This document shows, piece by piece, positions 32,782-44,832 of a stretch of DNA of 64,000 nucleotides. Made by a program: the position numbers and the translations under genes. This DNA is from Clitopilus passeckerianus (taxonomy: Eukaryota; Basidiomycota; Agaricomycetes; Agaricales; Entolomataceae): the NCBI GenBank assembly GCA_944990035.1, contig CALYLX010000026.1:310001-374000 (forward strand). Reading direction: 5' to 3'. Each line of letters starts with the position of its first letter. Positions within the stretch are counted from its first letter, which is position 1. A model generated the notes under the pieces. It saw only the letters and a list, made by a program, of their open reading frames with translations, was not told the DNA's origin and searched no databases.

Positions 32782-34475
32782 ATTGCTGATCCCAGGTATA
32801 GGTAGTGTAAGGTCGGCGTATAAGAGAGCCTTGGAGAGAGATGCAACGGAACGACGTGGGATGTGTGTATATGAATATGCGACCAGCTACATAGGCCTCC
32901 AAGTTTCACCAGTTCGTCGTGCTAAAAAGGTTTCAATCCAACTTCGATTACAGCCTTTCCTGTCTAAATGTTTAACTTTGTTTGGCTGGAGTGGCCACCA
33001 ATTACGGCCACGTGAGCTGACACTGACAGTGACACCGTGACAAGCCAAGCAAACCGTTTAACTGGCAGTGCACACTGTACAGTGGACAGTGTACTGTACA
33101 AGGCTGGGCTGCAAACAACGATGGCCAGTTCCGAATCCTTCCAACTACATGGACCTGGGGCCGTAGCTCCTTAGCACGTCGAGCTTGCTACCTCCTTGAT
33201 AACCTCTACCCCTACTCGCAATCACAACGGCTTTGCGACGATGTTGACAGTGAGAAAAGCCACCAAGTTTTCATCTTCAGAATGCTAACGCGTTTTCCTT
33301 ATCATAGGGCGCGTCGTTGTTCTCCAAGAGGACCAACTACTCATGATATTTTCAACGTTGTGCATGACACCGCCAGCGACCCCATGGCCAGATCTACTGT
33401 CACTGGTGCTCAAGGTTTCGGGAGAAAACGCGAGATCTGAAAGATCCTGAGCATTCAACGCCACATTATCCCGGATGCTCTCTCGACCATAAGGGTACCC
33501 AATCGAAATGCCTGCAAACGGTTGTGGCAGAGCCAGCTTGGTGCTCGTACGGAAATTTCACCACCGCTATCATCTAATAGCATGGGTACAGCTGTACCTT
33601 CCTGCTGCGGCATGCCTCCCGCCTTCGCTCCACCTCTTCGACGCCCTCTTGAGAGTATCCCCTGTCTCTTCCTCTTACCCACATACCACAAACCCACGTA
33701 CTCGCATCCACCGCTCTTCTGCTCCCTGCAGGGGGCTTGGGTCTTCGAGCTCTCTGGGCTGTCGTTCATCAGCCTCGCTCTTCACAGAGTGATGCGAGCG
33801 TCGGAATTGGAACGTCTAACTAGCCAGCAAATTGGTTAGAGGGCTGGCGCTGACCGCGGAATAACAACTCTGTTTGCCTCGCCGGCTTCCGTTGATACCG
33901 GCCCATGGATTCCTGCCGTAACGAACGATTGCAGACGAATGTTAAAATGTCCAACCAACCCCACCTTCCCCATCCCACCCCTCATTCTCACCGTCGTCGC
34001 ACCTGGCCTCTTGAACCCCTTAGCACCATATCATGTACAGGGAAGATTTCGGGTCGTGACGTCCAATCTTTGGAATTGCTCGAGGAAAGGTGGCGCGGTT
34101 GCCCTTTGGCGGCTATCTTTGGTACAGCCGTGTGGGGTATTCCGTGTCCGCTATTCGATTGACCCCCGGCTCGCTAAAGGATTCGGACCATGCCGACTGC
34201 ATGTGAGTTCGTCATTGTACGCCTATCCGTATAACATACTGATTACTTCTTTACAGGATTCATTACACGCATCTCGGCTCGTCGATCTCTCTGAAGAGAG
34301 CGAGCATCATAGTCAGGGGTTTCCCCTCTTCACAGAAGCAAGTCGGTTGGGGCGTTATTCACGCTACAGCCTTCCATGACTTAGCGTCGTTAGGCGTACA
34401 GTATTTACCCCAAAATATTCTTCAAGTATGAATATATTTCATTCGTCTCAAGTACTTGACGAATACGATGAATCT
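32782..34475. other. No recognisable gene
   Basis: Several frames of 80-146 codons on both strands overlap and lack motifs. At 33005-33110 there is a stretch dense in short palindromes built on CACTGT/ACAGTG/GTACAGT. Nothing else was identified. Confidence 0.4.
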
Positions 34476-36198
34476 TCAATCCAAACATGTCTCGAACTCG
34501 ATTCCTCTTTCCTGTGCAACCTGTTGTGCTTTACCGATCTCGGAAACCTGTTCCTCCGTCGGCTGGGGTACATCCCATGAACTCAACCATATTCTATCCC
34601 AGTTCGTAACCTTCACTGCGGATAGGAGTCCAACCCCACAGACATCTGTTTGCTCGAATACCGCATCCACGGAGAAGGCAGAAATGTGCAACTTGGATTT
34701 CCGCCCCGTCGTCGATGTGCACTTTCGAGTCAGCACTAGATTTGACATCAAGTTGCCCTGTACATTGATCCCGGTAATGCGTGTCATGGAGGGGAGATAT
34801 ACGTCCAGCGCGAGATTGTCTGAGTCCGCGGTAATCTTGGACCCAGAGATGGTGATGCTTTCAAGAGACTGCGATGTGGCTGCGAAGACAGCGTGCAGGT
34901 CGCTATCTGCAATTCCCGATACTTCCCACAGGCAAATGGATCGCAGGACTTGATTGGGACTGGAGACCAGGTAGCGCAGATGAGAGCCATCCAAACAGCC
35001 AATCTTAAGGGTGAGTTTACGAAGCCTGAATGGAGCCTTATCTGTAGTCTGAACAACCTATATATCAGTGAATTAATTTGGTTATCGTCGGAGGAGTGGC
35101 ACCTGGATGGAAGCCCTAAGATCGAAAGTCAACCCGGCGTGACTGGCTCAGAGAGATTAAGCACAAACCCTTCGAACCATTTCGCAAGAGTCAATGCTTT
35201 TAGGGATCTATGCGTAGATATGATCTCCAGAATTTCCTTCATGGTTGGGCGCGGGCGGGTAAAGGGAGAATAGAATGGGGTGATTGTCTCCAAGTTGACT
35301 GCCAGTGAAATTATGGACTTCGTTGCAGCCAGCATCTGGTGCGTTAACATCGGGTGCAGGTACGGAAAATGAGGAAAAAAGCGAAGGCGACGGGCCACTG
35401 CTTCATTATTTCGCAGCAGGTCCTCGAGGAGGTACAAATTCTTGAGCGGCATGGGCGAGGCAGAAGTACCAATGGTCCTGTCCCAGACGAGATCACGTAC
35501 TGGTAACCAGGCCTTTGATATCATAACACACTTTAGAATGCATTTTACCGCCTGCCATGGTATGAACGCATCGTCGATGCCGACGTCCATCCAGAGGGAT
35601 ATCTTTCGTAACACTGGACCGGGGAGGGGCCTGAAGGCACTTCGATGTGTAGAGTTAAGTGGGAGAATCCGGAAGTTATGGATGTGGAAGTTTCCTGGCA
35701 TAGTCCCTTCATTGTTGATAGTCAAGTAGGCGAAATCTTGGCGGAGAATGATGGTTGCTCCAGATGATACCGAGTCAAGTTGGTATTCTTTGACGAAGAT
35801 TCGGTATATAACATCATCCTCAGCGATAGGAATCTCTTCTTTGGACAGATGTCTGAGGCCGAAGACTCCCCAAGGCCTGGGGCAGGTGAGAAGCCTCAGG
35901 GTGAGCGTATGGTTTGAGCTGCCCTCAGATCTCACGTTGCGCTGAGGTGCGATGTTTGGGCCAAGCTTCTGCTCTATCGTTAGTATGCGACAAATAACGA
36001 AGGGTTTTGTCAACGGATACCCACTCGAAATCCCTGTATAGAGTCGGAATCACCGAAAATAAGTAGTCTAATCTTCTTAAAGCTCTTGCGAGTCCCAGAG
36101 TCGAAAGAAATCGAGACTAGATGGGTGGATGCCTCTTGACGACTCGGATCTTTAACCCAGAATTGCTCGGCTTCGGAAACCCAGTATGCAGGCGTCAT
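34476..36198 (-). CDS. F-box-like protein with LRR-like C-terminus, member D
   Basis: Exon 1 (36198 to about 36023) begins MTPAYWVSEAEQFWV. It carries the N-terminal family domain with THLVSISFDSG and KIRLLIFGDSD, and ends at GTATCC. Exon 2 (about 35980 to 35173) includes LPGPVLRKISLWMDVGIDDA and ILKCVMISKAWLPVRDLVWD, the F-box-like segment. It ends at LTLAKWFEG before GTTTGT. Exon 3 (about 35060 to 34476) holds leucine-rich units LRSICLWEVSGIADSDLHAV and LESITISGSKITADSDNL, and a C-terminus with AQQVAQERGIEFE. It is closest to member E, sharing GSHLRxL, the SDLxxVFAATSxSL phrase and the C-terminal block. D and E are therefore a recent pair, separated by the Rossmann-fold gene. The role in SCF-type recognition is inferred. 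Confidence 0.75.
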
Positions 36199-36588
36199 AC
36201 TTAGCCCTTACAGATCCCTCGTCGAAATCGGTAGATGGCCAAAGCGTATTTCCGAGGTTGTCTACGGAGTTCAGCCGATCTTTCTGGATAATCAGTGGAA
36301 GGGAGATTGATATAACCAGATAGCACGAATGGCACAGGCTAGGCTGATGTAATATGATGCTCCAGCTGAACGTCTACATGCTTAGTTTTACACCAGCCTC
36401 ATCTCCCACTTGTTGAAAGGCAAATCCACGAGCGATCCACACTGTGCATGTTATTATTAAAGCAGTTCAATGTCGACACATGACAGTCAATCTTCGGCTT
36501 TGCCAAGGAGGCATCAAGCGAAGCCACGAGTCTAGAGTACTAAGTAGCACGCGAAAATCCCTCCAATTAAACGAGTGAGTACCAACGA
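36199..36588. other. Intergenic
   Basis: No gene seen. It lies upstream of member D and downstream of the Rossmann-fold gene. Confidence 0.5.
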
Positions 36589-37724
36589 CTATACCACACG
36601 ACCCATAATAGGCGTGAGTTGGAACGTGTCCCAAAATTCTCTCCCATCCAGAGCTCGCCCAAGCAATTCGATGTTTCTAGGCAACGCCCTCACGCCTTCT
36701 TCATGCATAAGTTCCCGAACCCAGGTCGCTTGTGGACCTTGCTCTGACAAAGAATCGGCTAGAATGACAAACATAAATCATTGAGTGAATGATACATTGA
36801 GCGATGAGCGAAGACACGTACAAGAAGTTGACCACGCCGATGCCAAATCCCACCAATCATACACCCTTCCATCGGTGAGTAGCCACCTTTCACCAGCAGC
36901 CTTGTCGAATCCCGAATGGATAGCGAGGATGCCACGAGCAACATCCGTGCCATGGATGAGGTGAAGAGAGCCCTATATCTCGGGATAAACATAGAATTGT
37001 AGTTTCTCAAATAAAGAGCGCTGTACCTTGTTCTTCAAAGCTTCCTTCGTTGGAGCCACTCTGCTTACCCATCGTCTCGGTTGACGTTCGCCACCCCAGA
37101 GCCCACTCAGATTCAGAACCGTCGTGAGGTCACTAGTCGACGGAGAGTTGAGCGAGAGAAGCTCATTCTCGCAGATGGCGCGCGGGGATAGAGGTATTCC
37201 CAGCGGGGAATGCCTAGTATACCAAGTATGGCTATTAGATTTCGTGGGCGAAGCCGTGGTCTTCCCATCGCTTGTAGTTGTCGCGGTTTTACGAACTCCC
37301 TGGGTGGGAAAAAGGTATGTTAGTTCGCAAAGGCGGGAGTTTCTGAATATCCTACATCCCAGACACCGGTACTTCCCAGCTGAATCCACCGGACTTCACA
37401 CCGCTCCAATCCATTGTCCGTGAACCAGCTCCTCGTCCTCCTATATGTTCTTACCAGCCGTTTCACAGCGCCTTCTTTCGTGATAGGAAAGGTTATCAGA
37501 ACAGTCTTTGCGTCAGGTAACTTCCGGAAGTTCGCCTCTTCTTTTTCTGCATCTTTTTCCTCTTGGTCAAAAGTAAAGGAAATCGTCGAATTCGAGCCAG
37601 AACGAGACGTCGCAGCATACGCCAGCGAATACGGAGGCGCAGTCAATAATGGAATCAGAAAGGTGGAGGTCCATCCAGCGCCAAGAATGAGAAAATCCAC
37701 CGTGTTTTGTTGAGGCAGCAGCAT
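36589..37724 (-). CDS. NAD(P)-binding Rossmann-fold protein (SDR-like)
   Basis: From ATG 37724, residues about 9-20 read VDFLILGAGWTSTFLIPLL: a first beta strand followed by a Gly-rich nucleotide loop (GAGWTS). A strand-loop follows later (KTVLITFPITKEGAVKRLV), then the segment WIQLGSTGVWD at the end of exon 1 (about 37357). Exon 2 (about 37300-37027) covers the middle of the fold. Exon 3 (about 36972-36833) reads LHLIHGTDVARGILAIHSG and RWLLTDGRVYDWWDLASAW, features of extended or atypical short-chain dehydrogenases. The last exon ends at 36589 with PIMGRVV. The usual YxxxK catalytic pair is not evident, so it may bind dinucleotide without classic SDR chemistry. Substrate and pathway unknown. 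It separates F-box members D and E. Confidence 0.7.
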
Positions 37725-39252
37725 TTAGGGTTCGTCTGAGAGTTATACGTGATAACGAGAGAGTAGAAGTTAAGGGAGGGTCAAACGCCATGATGGTCAA
37801 CAAGAAACGGCGATCGATCGGCCGAAGATGATTGGTTCATCTGGTTAGCGCCCGCTAAGCGCTGCTTACCTAACCATTCTTACTGGCGGATCTTCTCTTG
37901 TCGACTTCTTCAGTTTCTGGTTCTCTGCTGTCGCGCCCTTTTCAAGCTCTGCGCGGTTTTCACCAGCATTGTTAGCAAGGTTACAGTGCACGGATAATAG
38001 CCCACATGTGGACTTCTAGCCTCTCGCTCGTGCTCTCCATTTGACCGATTTACGCCGAACACCAGTGCTTGACGCACCTGCACGCTCAACGATCCAAGGT
38101 TCAGTGACTTAGGCCGCAGGCCCTGTGATGTACGTCGACCTAATTCTTGGCCTTATACGGAAGCTGATATCCCTCGACGTAGATCCTGACACCGTCAAGC
38201 CCAAATATCTATGGGCGCAGCCGCTCGGCGCCTCTACCCAGTCGTAGTGCCGTCACATCCGGCAAGCAATGGAACACCCGGTCAATGTGCTAGCGGCTCT
38301 TGCTCCAAGCACCCTTCTCAATACATGAGCATCCGAAATTCCAGTTTTGACGGAGAAGCGAGCCGACAGGAATGAACATCCTGGCTTGAAGCAATCTCAA
38401 CGAGATACGCCGACTTTGCGTCCTACAGTCACGTTCTCTTCTCTTCCAAGAGCTCAACTAGCCTATTTGATCCCTTTTCGTCCAATTCTCCCCGGCCCTC
38501 CACCCACCGGCCTCGTTGGCCCGAAAAACCTCGTTACTTCCCTTCCCTCCCCGTTTCCTTGGCGTCCAATTTCAGCATCCGTGTAAAGCTGGAACCTCCT
38601 TCGCTCACGAAGTATTAGAGCATGGCGGCCAGAAGTATCCGACTCGACCATGTCAGAAACGGATGTGTTGCTATGACCGAAGGGAACATTGTAATTTCAT
38701 GACATGCACAGTGTTTACTTCATCCGCGTCGGGTAGATCTTCGAGCACCCCCCTCCGATGCCTCTCCTCCTGACTGGACCCTCTCGTGGGTACCCGGAAT
38801 CCTTCTCATGTGTTCATCCCCCGGCACCGTCACAGCATCCTCCGGATTCTTCAACCGGGTAGGACATGCCGTGTGCATGGCCCAATCAATGTAGCCCAAT
38901 TTATCCTGGCCTCGTGGAGAAGGAACGGAAGGAGTGGCTAGGGATGAAGTCGGTGGTATTCTAGAGGGGCATCCACAACGATCTCGGAACTCTTTCATCG
39001 AATGGCTCCGAATTGATACTTTTACCGTGTAACGATTAGTTTGCCTTCCGGCAATTCGTACTTTATCAACGTCTGAGAAACAACTTCGAGCACCGAAACT
39101 AGACTCGGAGATTCCATCACCTCGTGCATGGTGTTTACGGCAGATATATCTATATCGTTACCTTAGACAGATCCAAGACTTTTGTTCGTGTATTGCTACG
39201 GCAGTACCGAATACTAATAGTCGGTAGCACGACTTGAGCCGGACTGCCAACA
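37725..39252. other. No recognisable gene
   Basis: Short overlapping frames (for example 38347-38586 plus, 38720-38998 minus) without motifs. Confidence 0.4.
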
Positions 39253-41011
39253 TTATTCTCTACTAACAAACTGGTGAAAATACCATAATGGCGATTCAAC
39301 TTCAATCCCTCTTTCCTTCGCAACCTCCTGTGCCCTGCGTATCTCAGAGAAGATTTCACGGTGCCACTTCCCACGTAGCTCCGACATCTTCCACGCAATA
39401 AAATGAATCTTATCCCAGTTCGTAGACTTCGTCGCAGCCACAAGTCCTATCTTCTGGGGATCTGTATTCTCCAATACCCGGTCAGGTTTGTAGTGATGAA
39501 TCGCTAGCCGCGACAATGGCCCATTGGTGGATTTGACTTTCCGCATTATGACGAGATTTGATATGAGGTCGCCTTGAATTCTGACTTCGACAATATTCTG
39601 CATAGTAGGCAGATATGTTTCGAGGGCCATCGTGTCGGAGTCAAACGTAACCTGACATCTGAGAATGTGTAAAACCTGAAGGGAGTGGGAGGTAGCGGCA
39701 AAGACAGAACGAAGATCGCTGTCCCGGATGCCCGACAATCCCTTGAAACGGAGTTTCCGTAGCACCTGACCACTCGGGGGGATTAGGTGACGGAGATGAG
39801 AACCATCTAGTACACCATCCTCAAGGGTGAGGCAACGAAGCCTGAATAAAACTGGCGTCGTAGTCTTGCGATTGACGTAAGTGCTGCAGCAATTGTCTGG
39901 TACTGCAAGACTCACCTGGATCGGACCCCTGAAACAAGCGTCAAAACCAGACATCGATCATTCACTGTAGAGACGAACCCCTGTATCCAAAAGCTTAATG
40001 ACAAAGTCTCGAGGCATTGACTTGAAGAAATTGTCCCCAAAATATTGTTCATTGTGACGGGTAGCCTTGTGGTTAGCCTTGTCGCTGAGAAATAGAATGT
40101 GTCAATTTTCTTCAAATTATTTGCCAAGCAAATAATGGTTCTAGCGGCCTCAAATATTTCCTTCTCTACGGCGGGTGTTACCGTGCGTATTTCACCGCCA
40201 TATGGGAAGATTTGCAACTGACATGCCATTTTGGGATGCTTTCGGAGTGACTCTGCAAGGGCACACAGATTTCCAGTTGGCATAGGCGACGACCGAGTTC
40301 CAATCGCTCTCTCCCACAGGAGATCACATACAGCAAGCCATGACCACGATACTAAGGAACAATTCATGACAGTTTTGACCTCCTGCCATGGTAAGTCCGT
40401 ATCCCTGCCAGGTTCAACCGTTGCCCAGAGAACAATGTTCCGTAGAATACCTGGCGGTAGTGGCTTAAACCAAGGTCGGCGCGAACCATCAATAGGAATG
40501 ATTTGGAAGCGCTGGGCAATAGCTGGTTCGTGTCCGAGGGTGAGAGCAGTTTGAAAGACAAAGGTTTTCGATCGCTGGGAAACGGGGAGGCGATATGATC
40601 GATCATGGAGTAAGTGTAATGGTGAGTTCCCTTTCTGAACAGCTAGGTGATACTGGTGCGGGAGAGGTTCGAGAATATAGGTTGGATAGCCTATATTCGT
40701 GGTCTGAAGGAAGATGCGGAGGGAGATGGTGATGATAGACTTCGGGGGTAATTCCTGCCCCTGGGAGTGTTCGGTGTAATTCTGTGGAGCCTCTCGCTGA
40801 CAACCCTTAGCCGTAGCGAGACAAGACTATATGAGATACTCACCCAACCACCTACGATCCATTCATTTTCCGTGACAATGACCAACCTAACGCTAGTAAA
40901 CTCATAGGGGACCCCGGAGTCAAAAGAAATTGAGACAAGATGCAGACACGAAAGTCTAGGCGCCACGAGTGTGACAGCCCGAGAGTTGTGAATCCAGTGT
41001 CCAGTGGCCAT
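39253..41011 (-). CDS. F-box-like protein with LRR-like C-terminus, member E
   Basis: Exon 1 (41011 to about 40842) begins MATGHWIHNSR. It has the N-terminal domain with LHLVSISFDSG and VRLVIVTENE, and ends at GTGAGT. Exon 2 (about 40801 to 39984) reads EAPQNYTEHSQGQELPPKS at its start. It contains LPPGILRNIVLWATVEPGRD and VMNCSLVSWSWLAVCDLLWE as the F-box-like part and ends LSLSFWIQG. Exon 3 (about 39890 to 39253) has leucine-rich units LRKLRFKGLSGIRDSDLRSV and LQVLHILRCQVTFDSD, and a C-terminal block AQEVAKERGIEVE shared with member D. Intron positions equal those of the other members. It is probably a ubiquitin-ligase adaptor, by family inference only. All joins seem in frame. Confidence 0.75.
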
Positions 41012-41429
41012 GTTCAGAATACTGTCGCCAATGATGTCCGCAGACGCTCTCGCACGGTGGCAGTGTAAGCGCAGTCCGGGTTGCCGGATGGGGGGAATGA
41101 ACCTTGAATAGTGATCCCTGACTCAGTGGTGTAGACGCTGTACGGTTTTATTTGAGATGTAAAGGCGATCATCGAGCCAGCATGCCATCAACACCAAGCT
41201 GTGGGACCGGCCCTAAGGTCAAACTGATGTTCTATGAGTCCGGTCCGAACCTTGACTACCAACGACGACAAAGCAGAGAAGCCCACTAACAAAATCTTGG
41301 GCTGCACTTGACGGCACTAACTACAACGTGGCCACTCATGAGTCGGCCATTACAAATTACAGTGATTCTATAACTTCGCTGGCTACGACTCAGTCGAACG
41401 CGGCAGTGTACTCACACTCAGCACGCCTA
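41012..41429. other. Intergenic
   Basis: No gene supported. It is the promoter side of member E. Confidence 0.45.
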
Positions 41430-41895
41430 TTGCTGTTTCCGCGGGTTTGACGCGTGTTCCATCGAGCACCCCGAGGAACTTCGGGTACAGTGTCAGCTAT
41501 AATGCTCTAATCCCAATAAGCCGCGACGAATACTAACCTCGTCCACGAAGGCGCGTTCCACCATTCCTAAGTCCATTCGCACGAACTGCCGTGGTCTTAA
41601 TGTGAATACCTTCCAATTGAATATTGCTGGCGCCTTCAAACCACATTATAAGAACTGGAATTGTGATTTGTCAGTGACACGTTTAGCATGTTGAGGACTC
41701 TAGGCTGCACATACTAAGGCTGGGATCGCCTACGATGGAAATGCTTCCTCCGGTGATCTTGACGTTGTCAGCGCCAGTAAACATAGATATCTGAGGCGAA
41801 TCCATAGGATAGTAGCTGTTGCCAAGGAGGAACAAATTCCAGATGCAGGGAAGAAGCAAAGCTTTAAAGGTCCTAAAAGCGCGCGACGTCGACAT
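41430..41895 (-). CDS. Small unnamed protein with two FxGAxN-type repeats, copy 2
   Basis: From ATG 41895 the N-terminus is hydrophobic (LLLPCIWNLFLLG). Unit 1 follows: ISMFTGADNVKITGGSISIV, ending at a GTATGT donor near 41710. The next exon (about 41658-41540) holds unit 2, MWFEGASNIQLEGIHIKTT. A further probable exon near 41500-41432 reads LYPKFLGVLDGTRVKPAETA and ends at GTGAGT; the remaining 3' part is not resolved. Unit 1 is nearly the same as in the copy at 32781 (SMF-x-GA-x-NVKITGGS). I do not recognise the family. The hydrophobic start could be a signal anchor. Coordinates on the left side are approximate. Confidence 0.45.
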
Positions 41896-42685
41896 TTAAT
41901 CGACAGGTACCATCAGGACACTAATTACTGCCTCTTGTGGGGCGTCATGGATTCATACGAGGCTTCATATCTCATTAATACAGGGAAATCTCATTGATTC
42001 AATATCCGAAATCCCAGAGGGCGGGACCTCTATCTATTGGCCACCAAGTTGGGGTCGGGATCTAGATTGTCGGTCTGAGTTCCGATATTCGTCCGGTCAC
42101 CCGACACTGTAGGCGCAGAGAGTAAGGTTTTTCCGACCCTGGTTTGGAGGTAATCACGCCGAGGGAAGTATGAAAAGTTGGGGTAAAGTAGCGGAAATGA
42201 AGTAGACACTGCCTAGAGTACTGAAATTTACGGCCCAAGAGAGATGAAATTGCGCCGAAAAAAGAATGTTTCCTTGAGAAATGGATTAAAAATCGAGCTC
42301 CAGAAGCTGAATTCTCATGTAGTGGGAGCTCCAAAAATTTTAAAATTCGTACCCTGCATGACTTTGGCCAAGGAGTGGTTTCTCATCACTCATTCTGCTG
42401 TTTCCTCGAGAGGTGGACGTGCTGAAATCCAAGCTCCCCAGTTCCCATATATTCCTCTGTTTATACTTTTGTTTGAAGCGATAGAATAATCATCAAGCGG
42501 AATTCAACCATTGTTGATGTGACTGATTCACCTGTCTGGTGGCAGTATATACTGACACTGACGAATGGATGAAAATTCAGACTGAGAATTCAGCAACATA
42601 GACTTATATATTTGAGAGGTTAATAGTACAAATGTAAGAAACAGAAGATAAGAAAAAACCGGGAGTAGTGTACCTTAAATCATCA
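41896..42685. other. Intergenic
   Basis: No gene seen on either strand. The sequence is AT-richer than its surroundings, and the open frames lack motifs. Confidence 0.45.
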
Positions 42686-43721
42686 CTATTCGCTGTCGCT
42701 GTCAGCCGGCTCAGGCTCCGTTTCCTCCCCCTCATCCTCGTCGTCGTCTTCGTCATCCTCTTCGTCATCCTCCATCCGATCTTCTTCTACCTGGTCTTCC
42801 TCCATCCGGTCTTGCTCCTCCTCGTCATCAACTTCCATTGACCGTCCCGTGTTTGCACCATCATCAGTACTCCCTCCAGCAATAGTACCATTGCCTTGAG
42901 TGACTCCGAGTTGGTCTTTCTCCAGGTCAATATCCATTTCGTCAGGTTGTTTTCTCAAGTATGCCCGACGGTTCTTGAGCTGAGTCTTCAAGAATTCTTC
43001 AACTGGCCAGTACCGAGCGAACTGTTTGAGGTAAGGGAACTGCTTGACGCACTGTGGAATTGTAAGCATCGAGCATCACATATTTCGGCAAACTTACTGC
43101 TTTAATGACAATGCCTATCTTTACTGTATCCTGGTCCTTCCATTTCCCATGAAAATCAACACCAGCCCGAACGGCGGCCCAGCGAACGTAACGCTGCCTC
43201 CAGAATCAGTGAACGAACACGACAGATATGCGTGGAAACCTACACGGATAGATTTATAAAGATCTTTCTTCTCGTCGAGTTTCATTGCATATTGCAAATT
43301 GATCTTGCTGCCCTGTTGTTTAGACGGTCGAGGAATGCAAGGAGCCGGAGGCGCTTGAGTAGCCTTCTCAATGCGGTGGCGAAGTGCCATGTTCTCGACT
43401 TGACACAATTTGTAAGTATCAATGGTAAGACACAAGGACAATGAAGGATACTTTTGAGCTTTTCCATTTCGGAAAGTAGGCTAGAAGGGAGAGTATTACC
43501 TAGATACATAAGAGACAGTAAGCACGACTGCAAACATGATAACGGCTGCAGAACGTACTTGGTTTAGACCCCAGCACTGCTTTCTTGGTAGTCTGGCCAG
43601 CTGAGCGCTTAGTAGCAGGAGCGTTGCGTGTCGTCGGAGCTGCATGATTCTCCTTCCGAGAGGCCTTGCCAGGCTGAGGTCGAGACTTAGCAGATGATTT
43701 GTTTGAGTTGCTGGCAGTCAT
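42686..43721 (-). CDS. Basic-to-acidic fungal protein of unknown function
   Basis: From ATG 43721 the N-terminus is Lys/Arg/Ser-rich (SSAKSRPQPGKASRKENHAA), like a nuclear or nucleic-acid-binding tail. Several short exons follow, with a helical segment around MALRHRIEKATQAPP and a Lys/Asp-rich portion (KLDEKKDLYKS). The last exon reads CVKQFPYLKQFARYWPVEEF and LKNRRAYLRK, then becomes almost entirely Glu/Asp (from about 42870 to the stop at 42686). The FPYLKxFxxxWP block followed by a K-N-R-R-A-Y type run is a pattern I associate with a repeated agaricomycete family of unknown role. It is transcribed divergently from the gene at 44833. Exon boundaries between 43500 and 43080 are approximate. 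Confidence 0.55.
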
Positions 43722-44832
43722 GTTGGCGAATGATGAGTCGAGGAGCTAGTTCTTGCGGTCAAAACAAATCCAGCGCTGCTATTTAACTGCTTTAGCAATC
43801 CACAAGTAAACCACAGATGAAAATGTACTTCTGCGATACAACAGACACCACCGGAGCCTAAGGTAGCCGTATGACAGATAGAATTGACTGGAGAGAGAGG
43901 GCAGTGGCACCGGTTGAGCAATTATTGACATGTAGGACCCTAGCGGCAGGAGGCGTTGACCTACTATAAAAGGAAATACCACAGCAGCCAGTCGTTTGTT
44001 GATATTGAACGTTCGGAGGTGGTGTCACTGTAGCACACAGATTTATCGGTTTTTCGCGTGACCGGGAGCACATTGGAGACCTGAGCTGAAGTATGGAGTT
44101 ACCCCTTAAAGTTTAGGCCAGTCAGCGATAAAGGAACCAGGGAACAAAATGACGGCTGACCGAAGAATTTGTGAAATGTGAGTAGGAAGCAGACATGCCT
44201 ACATGGTACAAAGGATTGATTGAGCGATATCCACCTGAAGACCAGCTATGCAGATGAGTAGTGTGCTATGCAAACGGGCAAAACTGGAAGTGTGCACGAA
44301 CTCTGTCTTCATTCCCTGGAGCTAATGCAATTTGCGTTGAATTCATGTTGTATACTGCATGGTCTTTGACAATGAGAACAATTTTTGAACCCTAAGGAAT
44401 ATGAATACTGTCAGTTGGCCGGCTTTGAGGGAATTGCAAATTATAGGGGGAGAAAGAAAGCTGCCAACCACCGGGCGCAGCAAGCAGCGACGCTAGTGAT
44501 TCTCCATGCGCTGGTCACCTTCGTCCGGCTATCCTGCAATTACCAATCAGGTGTACCACTCATTGAAGACAGGAACCTCGCAATGAAAACTTCAAATTAT
44601 ACAGGTTTCTATCGATTCAACTTGAACCCTTGGCGTCCATCTGCAAGTACGTGTCAGCACTGGTTCAGGAGCTCGGCAGTGTATAACTCACCCTGACTGG
44701 GAAGTTCTAAGCCGGTATGGCTCACCCGTACTTTGCATAATGAAGGACAGGAGGATTGGTGAAGGCGCAGATTAGTTGGTGCTGCTAACTGTTAAAAAGG
44801 ATTTCTGAACATCAGGATAGGTATAGCACACA
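43722..44832. other. Divergent intergenic region
   Basis: It lies between two divergently transcribed genes. A 103-codon plus-strand frame (44385-44696) has no recognisable features. Confidence 0.4.
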
